Source: Pelagomonas calceolata (lineage: Eukaryota > Sar > Pelagophyceae > Pelagomonadales > Pelagomonadaceae). Taken from it: 64,000 nt of DNA. Below are positions 56,681 through 64,000 of the stretch, one piece after another. Positions within the stretch are counted from its first letter, which is position 1. Each line of letters begins with the position of its first letter. The position numbers were made by a program, and so were the translations under genes. The notes under the pieces are model-generated. The model had not been told where the DNA came from, did not search any database, and saw only the letters and a list, made by a program, of their open reading frames with translations. The stretch covers positions 2,914,001 through 2,978,000 of the forward strand of contig CAKKNE010000003.1 of the NCBI GenBank assembly GCA_918797485.1, given 5' to 3'.

Positions 56681-58366
56681 ATGTGGGCCCTCAAGCCGCC
56701 GCGCCGCCCCGCGAAGAAGAAAATAAACCAAGAGACGCCGGAGCGCACGCCGCCCGAGCCCGACGCCGCGCCGGAGCAGGCGCTGCCGCCGCACAGCGCC
56801 TGGGCCTGGTCCGAGACGACGGACGTCGTCGACTCTCTATTATCTCTCGGCGGCGCGTACACGGAGGCGCGCCGCGCGGGGCGCCTCCTCGCGTACTACG
56901 CGCAGGACATTGGCCGCGAGGCGGCGCGCTGGCGCGGCGCGCGCGAGGCCTTCGAGCGCGAGGCCGGGCAAGTCGAGGCGGCGTCGGCGCAGCAGCAGGC
57001 GCAGCTACGGCGCTGGGGCCTGCGGAGATTAAGGAGGCCCTTCGCGGAGCTAGCCGCTGCACGGGCGGCGCGCGCGCGGGCCCAGGCGGCCGCGGCGTCG
57101 GCGGCCGAGAACGCGCTGCTCGCGCGCGGCGCCGAGGCCGCGGCGTTGCTCGAGGGCGATTGTTGTCAAGCGGTGCTCGAGGCCGGCTTCTGCCAGCTGG
57201 CGCCGCGCGACGTGCTCGCTAAATCGGCGACGCTCAAAGCGCGGCGGTCGGGCCTGCGCGCCCGCGACGAGGCCGTCGAGCGCGCGGCCGCGGCCGCGCG
57301 GGCCCTCCGGAGCCGCGTCGCCGCGCGGACGCCGCAGGCAAGGGTCCAGGCTTTACGTAGAGCCGCGGCGGCCGCGGCCGAGGCCGACGCGGTGTTGCGC
57401 GACCCCAGGGCCGATACGAGTTCGAGACGGAACGCGGCGGCGGCGCGCACGGCCGCCGAGGCCGACGCCGACGAAATACTGGAAGACGAGCGCCACCGCG
57501 AGGGCCGGCTATTAGCCAAGTGGCGCGCGCGCGTGAAGGAACAGGACGTGGCGCCGCGCGCGGTCCTGGCCTTCGCGAATCGATTCGCGGAGGACGTCTG
57601 CGACGCCTTCTCCGGGAAGGAGCACCGCTCTTCATTAGCGTCGCTCGCCGCGCGGCTGTGCACGCGCGGCGGCCGCGACTTCCTCATCCCCCAGAGGCGG
57701 CGGCGCGCGCTCGCGGCTTCCGATAGGCGCTTCCTCGCGTGCCAGCGGCGCTTTTGTCAACGTTTGCGAAACCTAGGACCGGACGAGGTCGCGCGGCTCG
57801 TCGGCGCGACGCCGCCGGCCTCGTACGACGCGCACCCCATTCAACCATTGCGCGTGCTGGACGACCTGGGCCAGCCGCCGGCGCGCCTCGTCGAGGCCGT
57901 CTTCGAGGCCTTTGCGCGTATTACGCGGTCATCGACTGTGATGGGCGCCGAGGACGTGTTGGGGCTCGCGGTGCACGCGCTGGCGACGGGCGACGACGGC
58001 CCCATGCGACCAAGCACGGGCTTGTACGTGGCAAGAGTCTACGGTGTCCGCGACCCGGCGCTCTGCGACAGCGGCCGAGACGCGGAAGCCAAGTACCTCC
58101 TGACGACGCTCGAGGCCGCCGTCGCGGCCGTCGCGGCGCTCGGGGCTAGCGAAGAAGCGACGTCCACGACGGAGCCGGAGACGGAGCATGACGACGACGA
58201 CGCGATATCCACGGAAGTCGACTTCGCCGCGCTCGCGGCCGAGGCCGACGCCGACGCCTATGAAGGCGACGACGTGTCCCTACGGGAACTAGGAAAGTGG
58301 CTCTCCACCGAAAGTGCCAGAGAGGACACGGTCGACTTGTTACGCGACGAGGGGTGGGTCCGATAG
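56681..58366 (+). CDS. VPS9-domain-like protein (putative Rab5-family GEF)
   Basis: 561 residues. Residues about 60-320 are Ala/Arg/Glu-rich coiled helix. From about 360, RRFCQRLRNLGPDEVARLVG, RLVEAVFEAFARITRSSTVM, GAEDVLGLAVHALATGD and AEAKYLLTTLEAAVAAVAAL follow the VPS9 pattern: helix, G-A-D-x-x-L-P-hydrophobic, then Y-x-L-T-x-L-E-x-A-x-x-x-I. The catalytic Asp is present in GAED; the usual Pro is replaced by Gly. An acidic tail follows. VPS9 proteins activate Rab5 on endosomes. The function is inferred from the domain. Confidence 0.65.
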   Translation: MWALKPPRRPAKKKINQETPERTPPEPDAAPEQALPPHSAWAWSETTDVVDSLLSLGGAYTEARRAGRLLAYYAQDIGREAARWRGAREAFEREAGQVEAASAQQQAQLRRWGLRRLRRPFAELAAARAARARAQAAAASAAENALLARGAEAAALLEGDCCQAVLEAGFCQLAPRDVLAKSATLKARRSGLRARDEAVERAAAAARALRSRVAARTPQARVQALRRAAAAAAEADAVLRDPRADTSSRRNAAAARTAAEADADEILEDERHREGRLLAKWRARVKEQDVAPRAVLAFANRFAEDVCDAFSGKEHRSSLASLAARLCTRGGRDFLIPQRRRRALAASDRRFLACQRRFCQRLRNLGPDEVARLVGATPPASYDAHPIQPLRVLDDLGQPPARLVEAVFEAFARITRSSTVMGAEDVLGLAVHALATGDDGPMRPSTGLYVARVYGVRDPALCDSGRDAEAKYLLTTLEAAVAAVAALGASEEATSTTEPETEHDDDDAISTEVDFAALAAEADADAYEGDDVSLRELGKWLSTESAREDTVDLLRDEGWVR

Positions 58367-58387
58367 TAATTCACAGACATTTTGTTA

Positions 58388-61300
58388 CTACCAGTTCTCC
58401 ACGGAGTCGAAGGACGCGCGCGACTTCCGCCTGATCGGTGTAAAACGGGCAGGACTCTTCGCGCGCGCGCGCTCGGCCTCCTCCTCCTCCAGTCGCTCGA
58501 TGGTCTTCTCGGCTCGGGGTAGCTTCGTCCTCACGAATTTCTTCTTTTTGGCGAGATCCAGCTCCTGCTTGACCGTTCTAGGTCGTAAGGACCGCATCGT
58601 CGGCGACTGGACGACTTCTACAGGGTGGGCGTTCTTCATGCGCTCGGACGGTTCTTCCTCCACTTGAACAATCGCACCTTCCTCGACGACGTGGCTCCGC
58701 CAGGGCCTCCTCTCACTTTTCCGGATCTGCCACGACTTGTTGTCCCGCGGGTCGCGCGGCTCGTCCCGCAGCTTCAAATCCTCGAGTTGCGGCACGCCAT
58801 TATTACGGGGCGCGCCCGAGAACTTCGTATCTTTCCACCTCGACTTTTGTTCCACGGTGTTATATATAGGGTCCGTATGTAACAAACACCGCTCGACGAG
58901 AGATCGCTGACTGAGCGATTGGGGACAAGAAAAGGCGCGCTTCGCTACTTCCACAGACCGTCGACAGTCGTGGTAGCACTGGATGCGGAATAGCGCCTCG
59001 GCCGCGGTCAGCCCGTAGAGCCGTCCCAACACCAAAGCGCAGACCATGCCCGCGCGGCCGTGCCCCAGCCGACTATAGACGTAGACGCCGACGCCCTGCC
59101 TTAATTCGTGTTCGATGGCCTCGCAGACTCTGATCAACGTCTCCTCGTCGCCGCACTTCTCGGGCTCGACGGCGTAGCGGATCGTCCTTAGTCTATGAGG
59201 CAGCTTTTTTAGTCTACGTTTAGCGGCGTCCATCGCATTCCTAGCCAGTCTTAGCTTGGCCATGCACGTGTTGTACTCCTTTTCGCTTTCTTCATACCTA
59301 GCGTCCCAGGGCTTGTAGCGCGGGCACCGTTTTACGGCTTGGTCCGCAAACAGGTGGTTCGTCGTGGCCTTCACTAGCACTCCACTTTCGGCCGTATGGG
59401 TTCGATCGAGGATAGCTTGGAGCGCACAAGTGACGGCCCCGAGCTCGTCCGTCGACTTCTCCCCGAACACGAGCTGGGCCTTCCTCGAGACCTCTTCCTC
59501 GGCCATCAGCAGCTTTTTACCAGCCAATTCGATGCGCCGCCACTGGTCGCCCAGTGAATCGGCATGGATCCGCGCTTCCGCCTCTGGCATCAAATCAACA
59601 AACACGCGAACCCCGTTAAAAACAATGGAACCGGCGCAGCCGATCTCGTCCTCCTCGAAGTCAAAATCTCTGGTAGCACATAACCTCTTGGGCCCCGACG
59701 GGTAGGCGCCCATGCACAGCAGCCCGGGGACGACCCAATTACTCACGTCGGCGGGGCCCTTCATCTTCATCTTGAAATTGAAATGAACGTCTTCATCATC
59801 TATAATTAATGCGTTGGCTTTTCCTCTATGGCCGCCCATGTCCGGCAACGGTGGCAGATCGATGCCGCACGCCGGGTGCCACGGCGCCCGGTTTAACATG
59901 TCTTCTTTGTCTCGTTGGATCGCTGCTTTCAGTTCGAGCTGCTGGTTGGTGGTGAGGCCTTCGAAGTGCGTTTCTCCCACGAGCTCCTTATCCCTTAAGA
60001 ACTGCGCTTCCTGGCGCCAGTGCCGGAAGTACAAATGGACGAACCTCTGGCCCCTTTCGGTCCACTTGTCCGCCACTAATTTACACTTGTCTCGAAGACA
60101 GGCCATATATTCATTGAGCTCGACTTGCGTCTCGAAGTAGACCGAACCATCGGTGGTATAGCACGACGAGAACCTCGATGGGTCCGTCACATATTTAAAC
60201 TTGCGGTGGATCTGCCTGGTGGCTTCGTAGGCCGCGTCGGCCGCCGCCTGCTCCAAGGCTTCCTTGTGGCGCCACCACCTCATATTTTTCCAGTTTCTCT
60301 GGATGGTCGAAGAGCACCTGTTTCTTTCAGCGCGGCGCATGCGCCGCGCGTTCGCGCGCCAGTCGTTGACGTAGCCCTGCTTGATTTGATTCGCGAAGCG
60401 CCGGTCCACGGCCCGCAGCACTTGGTTGCAGGCGACTCTTCGCGCTTCGACGAGTAGAGCTCTCCTCATTTCCGGTCTTTCGACAAATTCTTCTCTCACC
60501 AATTCCATGCGTCGATCTTCCGGTACTTGAATAGGTAACGGCGCCCGGAAGTCCCTGGACTCCACATTCACGTAGCCCGCGCGCGCGGCGTTCACGAAGC
60601 CTGTTCGCGATCGCCTCGCATCGTCCAACTTCACCCGATGAATCAAACGCTCATCTCTCGCGGCGTCGCACTCGCGGACATAATCCCCCGAACAGCTCCC
60701 GCAGATCTGCACTCGACAGTATCTCACGGCGCCGTCACCTACTACGACAGGAGGCTTCTTCGGCAGGGTGTGGTGCTGGTGGATCTCCTCGTGGCTCGGT
60801 TCCTTGTACGTTCTTTCAGGTACATCAACTAAAAGCCCCCACCGTTCTCGTTTCCTCCGGAACAATTTCGGGCCCCGCCGTCGCCGCGCCGCGAAGACGC
60901 CAGCACCCGCGGCCTTGTCCGGCGATCGTACAGGAGCGTCCTCATCTGAAGAAGCGTCCTCGCGGTCCGCCTCGTCCGAAATGACTAGCACGACCTCCCC
61001 CGCGCGCCACGCGTCATTATGAATGTCCCTTTCCACGTCGCCCGCACAATAGTTTATCAAAGGCGCCTCCTGCGCCACGGGCACCGTCAAATCGACGCCC
61101 CGCGCCTCGAGGTCCGCCTCGGTGAGCTCCGAGGTCATGCCGTGCGCGAGCTCGTGGCACAGCCGCGCGCCGCCCTTGTTGAGCGTGCCCAGCCGCGTGC
61201 CTTGGAGCGCGCCGCTCGTATCGTCTAAACACAACGCGCGCACCTTGCCGTGGCGCAGGTGGTCGTGCTCGTTGCCGCCCGGCCGCGGCGGGTGCGTCAG

Positions 61301-61639
61301 CACGAAACATCGCGCACATAATGTTTCCTGGCACGCCGTGCAGCGGGCCACCGCCGGCCGCTTCTCGCACTCCTCGCAGAGCAGTCTATGCGAACTATTT
61401 GTCTTCTCGAGGTCCGCGTAGGTCTCGATCGCGTCGGCCTCATTCTCATTCTCCGCCCGGACCGAGTTGAGCGCGATCGTCGTGTCTAATGTCACCGTGT
61501 CCTCGTCGGAGTTTTGCGAAGTGGGCGACGTCGGCGACGCGAGGGCCGCGACCGCGTCGAGGTTGCCCTGCTCGCGCGCGTCGCCGGCGGGGTCGGGGTA
61601 CATCCGGCCCGGGCGGGTCTGCTTGCCGCGGCGCCACAT
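58388..61639 (-). CDS. B-box zinc finger plus inactive dual-specificity phosphatase-like protein
   Basis: 1083 residues (a second ATG is 12 codons in). CEECEKRPAVARCTACQE then TLCARCFVLTHPPRPGGNEH near 88-130 is a B-box zinc finger. The middle has IQ-like and Arg-rich helices (RCSSTIQRNWKNMRWWRHKE). From about 650 a phosphatase-like domain follows (DVSNWVVPGLLCMGAYPSG). Its P-loop reads VYVYSRLGHGRAGMVCAL: Ser856 replaces the catalytic Cys and Tyr the His of H-C-x5-R, while Arg862 remains. It should bind but not cleave phosphate. No close family is recognised. Confidence 0.75.
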   Translation of the reverse strand: MWRRGKQTRPGRMYPDPAGDAREQGNLDAVAALASPTSPTSQNSDEDTVTLDTTIALNSVRAENENEADAIETYADLEKTNSSHRLLCEECEKRPAVARCTACQETLCARCFVLTHPPRPGGNEHDHLRHGKVRALCLDDTSGALQGTRLGTLNKGGARLCHELAHGMTSELTEADLEARGVDLTVPVAQEAPLINYCAGDVERDIHNDAWRAGEVVLVISDEADREDASSDEDAPVRSPDKAAGAGVFAARRRRGPKLFRRKRERWGLLVDVPERTYKEPSHEEIHQHHTLPKKPPVVVGDGAVRYCRVQICGSCSGDYVRECDAARDERLIHRVKLDDARRSRTGFVNAARAGYVNVESRDFRAPLPIQVPEDRRMELVREEFVERPEMRRALLVEARRVACNQVLRAVDRRFANQIKQGYVNDWRANARRMRRAERNRCSSTIQRNWKNMRWWRHKEALEQAAADAAYEATRQIHRKFKYVTDPSRFSSCYTTDGSVYFETQVELNEYMACLRDKCKLVADKWTERGQRFVHLYFRHWRQEAQFLRDKELVGETHFEGLTTNQQLELKAAIQRDKEDMLNRAPWHPACGIDLPPLPDMGGHRGKANALIIDDEDVHFNFKMKMKGPADVSNWVVPGLLCMGAYPSGPKRLCATRDFDFEEDEIGCAGSIVFNGVRVFVDLMPEAEARIHADSLGDQWRRIELAGKKLLMAEEEVSRKAQLVFGEKSTDELGAVTCALQAILDRTHTAESGVLVKATTNHLFADQAVKRCPRYKPWDARYEESEKEYNTCMAKLRLARNAMDAAKRRLKKLPHRLRTIRYAVEPEKCGDEETLIRVCEAIEHELRQGVGVYVYSRLGHGRAGMVCALVLGRLYGLTAAEALFRIQCYHDCRRSVEVAKRAFSCPQSLSQRSLVERCLLHTDPIYNTVEQKSRWKDTKFSGAPRNNGVPQLEDLKLRDEPRDPRDNKSWQIRKSERRPWRSHVVEEGAIVQVEEEPSERMKNAHPVEVVQSPTMRSLRPRTVKQELDLAKKKKFVRTKLPRAEKTIERLEEEEAERARAKSPARFTPIRRKSRASFDSVENW

Positions 61640-62112
61640 CGTGCTGTACGGTCTCGTCTAGCCGGTGACCGGGCCCGGGGGCGGCTGCTTATGTGTACGG
61701 CTGGAGGGGCAGCCCCTGCCTAGCCGGCGACTCGATGCGGCGTCATCACGTTGTGCGTGTGCCGTGGAGAACGCACGTCTGCTGCTGTTTTTGCGTAAGG
61801 CTGTCGCGTCGAAAGCTTCGAGCGGCCAGGGGCCAGGGCTCGTCGTTTTGCGTTAACCCAAATAATCCCCTAGCGTAGCCCCTCTAGCCTCCTCAGCCTC
61901 AGCCTCAAAGCACGCCAGGAATCGCGCGCAGGAGATCTGGGCCCGGCAGCGCACCGGGACTTATACAAAGCCCGCTCTCAACGGCCATAACCCGCACGAA
62001 ATAGAAAGAGGTCTCCCGAGGCCCGCGTCGCCCCCCCAAGGCCGCCATCTACGCCGCCGAGGCGACGTGAACCTCAAAATATTAGTAAAAACAAGTTACC
62101 CGGCACCACTCC
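61640..62112. other. Intergenic, tandem minus-strand genes
   Basis: 473 bp between the B-box gene start and the SGT1 end. It contains repeated CCTCAGC units (around 61885-61905), related to the inverted repeat near 10360. No gene is seen. Confidence 0.5.
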
Positions 62113-63228
62113 CTAGGTCCCCGAGTCCTTCTGCGGCAGCTTCCGGCCCTCCCAGTCCTTCCACTCCATCCCGGCCGGCGCCTGGCGGACCGACGGGTCC
62201 TCGTAGTCCGTCTTCTCGACGTCGCCCCAGTTTGTGGAGAGGACCGTGCCGCCGGACGTCTGGAAGGACTTGTTCATGGCCCGCCGCGTCTCCGGCGTCG
62301 CCTTGCCGTAAATCTCGGCGAAGAGTTTATTGAGGGCCTCCTCGCCCTCGGGCTTGTCCTTCTCGAGCTCGGCCTCCATTTCTTTTTCCAAACGGTTCCA
62401 GTCGCGCTGCGACGCGTAGGGCGTCGCCGTTGAGGTTGTTGATTGGACCGGCCGCCGCGTCGGCGGGATGATCTTCTTCTCCCCTATCAAATCGCCCTTG
62501 AGCAGCTCGTTCCAGTTGAACTGCTCCTTCTTCTTGAGCTTGATGTCGACCTTGCTGTTGTAGTGTTTTACCTTGCAGTCCTCCACGACTACTGGATCAT
62601 ATAACTCGCCACTAATCACAGTCATCTCCGTATCATTCTTTCGTACCTTCACGACGAGCGTCTTCTCGCGAATATCAATCGTACAATCCTCCTCTTTTAT
62701 TTGTTGCGCCAAGAGCGTGATCGTGACGTGGGACGACGTCTGGTAGTATTGATACTTGATCGTACAAGGCACTACTTTTAAACCCGAATTGGTTGGTAGC
62801 GGTGCGGTCGCGATGGGCTGGGCTTGTGTCGGGACGTTCTCCTCCTCGTCGTCGTCGTCGTCGTCGCTCGCCTCGAGCTCCGCCTCGCATTTCCGCAGCC
62901 ACATCGCGTACTTCCGCGCGTCGATCAAATTCGGGTCGCAGGCCTTCAGGCCCGCCTGGAACGCGTCGAGGGCGCTCTCGAACTCGTCCAATTCGAAACA
63001 AGCGACGCCCTTTCTGTATAACGAGGGCTCATGAGTAGGGTCGAGCTTGAGCGCGGCGGCCGCGTCCTGGAGCGCGTCCGTGAAGCGCCTCTCTCGAATG
63101 TGGAGCGCCGCGCGGCCGGCGTAGGCCGCCGCCGTCGGCGCCTCCTGGATGCTCCTTTCAAAAGCTATGAGTGCGGCCGCCGGGTTGTCGTCGCAGACAT
63201 GCTGGTTGGCTAGTGCTAGCTGGGCCAT
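62113..63228 (-). CDS. SGT1: SGT1 co-chaperone (TPR-CS-SGS)
   Basis: 371 residues from ATG 63228 (MAQLALANQHVCDD). Three TPRs fill residues 1-105 (AALIAFERSIQEAPTAAAYA, AALQDAAAAL-type helices, YRKGVACFELDEFESALDAF). After an acidic linker the CS domain spans about 150-240 (TIKYQYYQTSSHVTITLLAQ, DCTIDIREKTLVVKV, KVKHYNSKVDIKLKKKEQ). The SGS domain ends the protein (DWNRLEKEMEAELEK, EALNKLFAEIYGKATPETRR, SFQTSGGTVLSTNWGDVEK). SGT1 links HSP90 to SKP1/SCF and kinetochore assembly. All three domains are complete. Confidence 0.97.
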   Translation of the reverse strand: MAQLALANQHVCDDNPAAALIAFERSIQEAPTAAAYAGRAALHIRERRFTDALQDAAAALKLDPTHEPSLYRKGVACFELDEFESALDAFQAGLKACDPNLIDARKYAMWLRKCEAELEASDDDDDDEEENVPTQAQPIATAPLPTNSGLKVVPCTIKYQYYQTSSHVTITLLAQQIKEEDCTIDIREKTLVVKVRKNDTEMTVISGELYDPVVVEDCKVKHYNSKVDIKLKKKEQFNWNELLKGDLIGEKKIIPPTRRPVQSTTSTATPYASQRDWNRLEKEMEAELEKDKPEGEEALNKLFAEIYGKATPETRRAMNKSFQTSGGTVLSTNWGDVEKTDYEDPSVRQAPAGMEWKDWEGRKLPQKDSGT

Positions 63229-63611
63229 TCTGCTTCGGGCGCTGCGCAGCGGGCGGTCGCGATGCAGCGTCAGCGGAAGTGTTGCCTTGCCCAGGTACAC
63301 TCTGGACTGCTCTTCTTCGTTTTTCGAGATCTATCAGCTTAGCGTCTGTAAACACACTAGCAAAAACACCAAGCACTAGCAAAAACGCCGTGCTCCTGGG
63401 AGACCTTTCAAACTTTTCAGAAGAGTCCTGCATGCAATAATCTTGCTCAAAAGCGACAAGTGAGTCGAGCGCGCGTGCGCCGATCTGCGAGGTTGTAAAG
63501 CAGCACATTCATTTGATTAGTTGCAAGAAATATTGGCATTTGATTGCTGCTATAATTCTCTCAGCGATTTCGACAAGCATTTTGCAACACAGCAGCACCT
63601 TGGAGGCAAAA
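63229..63611. other. Divergent intergenic region, SGT1 / right-edge gene
   Basis: 383 bp. CACTAGCAAAAACACCAAG and a near copy form a short imperfect direct repeat around 63355-63385. No full CTAG element. Confidence 0.45.
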
Positions 63612-64000
63612 ATGCGCCTCATCGTGCTTGTCAGCATTGCCAACGCCGTCGTATCGATGCGACCGATGCAAAAGACGATGCAAAAGGCATTGCGGAAGGC
63701 CGTCGCACCGACGGCCGCCGCAATTGCACTGCTCGGCGGTAGTACTGCAGCCAACGCGGCACTGCGAGAAGACGTTGTCGAGCTCGCGGACGCGAGCTAC
63801 CCCATCCTCAAGCAGTTCAAGCCCGAGGCCTTTCAGCCCTTCGTGGGTAAAGTAAGCGCCATCCTCGTCAAGTCGCCGGAGTTCGCGGCAACCGTCGACG
63901 CCGCGCTCGACTGGTTCAACAGCGTGCCCGACGCCAACGTAGCCAAGACGACGGACGCGGTCAAGGCCGCGATGGACGGCCTGGACCCGGCGAGCTGCGA
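63612..64000 (+). CDS. Probable thylakoid-lumen protein, 3'-partial
   Basis: The frame is open from ATG 63612 to the right edge (129 codons). MRLIVLVSIANAVVSMRPMQ is a signal peptide, then a basic transit-like part (KTMQKALRKAVAP), then TAAAIALLGGSTAANAALRE, a second hydrophobic segment with an Ala-x-Ala cleavage site. This tripartite leader is typical of lumen proteins in red-derived plastids. The mature start (VVELADASYPILKQFKPEAF) is helical and repeats SxxA/F-type segments; a small PSII extrinsic-like protein is possible but unproven. Confidence 0.6.
   Translation, partial: MRLIVLVSIANAVVSMRPMQKTMQKALRKAVAPTAAAIALLGGSTAANAALREDVVELADASYPILKQFKPEAFQPFVGKVSAILVKSPEFAATVDAALDWFNSVPDANVAKTTDAVKAAMDGLDPASC

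Noticed and set aside
63211-63222. CTAGTGCTAGCT at the SGT1 start
   Set aside because: It encodes Leu-Ala-Leu-Ala of SGT1 and lacks the YSTTAC core.

Overview
This is nuclear DNA from a compact, GC-rich eukaryotic genome. Ribosomal protein uL3, actin, COP9 signalosome, proteasome, atlastin, DEK, AAR2 and tRNA-splicing endonuclease genes rule out a prokaryote. Phytoene desaturase, and a possible lumen-targeted protein at the right edge, point to a photosynthetic host. A selenocysteine-type SelO end and introns made by introner elements (terminal inverted repeats plus 8-bp target duplications) fit a pelagophyte such as Aureococcus. That assignment is inference, not a database match.

Layout: about 36 genes lie on both strands. 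Most are single exons. Only three introns can be supported: TrmH-type methyltransferase (GT-AG), ALKBH1 (GC-AG) and phytoene desaturase (GC-AG). Convergent neighbours are often 10-25 bp apart; divergent pairs share 200-570 bp. Bases 1-8.8 kb: SelO end, MTHFS, an Ig/ubiquitin-like secreted protein, a 1271-residue repeat protein, a membrane protein, YqgF-like, RING. 9-22.7 kb: glycosyltransferase, RNA methyltransferase with introner, uL3, F-box/kelch, trehalase, LON-like, CSN6, DEK, AAR2, sulfotransferase. 23-35 kb: tandem GT2 protein, two coiled-coil proteins, atlastin, FAD oxidoreductase, gene debris. 35-50.6 kb: NBAS/Sec39, an unknown protein, TSEN54, protein kinase, proteasome beta-6, membralin, U-box/R3H/UBA, ALKBH1. 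50.6-64 kb: a MITE-like insertion, phytoene desaturase, AdoMet decarboxylase with a hexapeptide uORF, actin, VPS9, B-box/pseudophosphatase, SGT1, and the start of a possible lumen protein.

The genes do not form one pathway; they are housekeeping functions (ER-Golgi traffic: atlastin, NBAS, membralin, VPS9; proteostasis: CSN6, proteasome, RING, U-box, SGT1; RNA: TrmH, TSEN54, AAR2, ALKBH1). What links them is a dispersed 22-24 bp palindromic element, SCTAGTGYSTTAC-N(2-4)-CGCTAGC. It occurs 11 times, always 5' of genes, and looks like an undescribed promoter or 5'-leader element. Other highlights are the UGA-Ser-Ser end of SelO, the MSADIK uORF before AdoMet decarboxylase, introner-derived introns with GT or GC donors, an acidic tryptophan tail on NBAS, and a Cys-to-Ser phosphatase.
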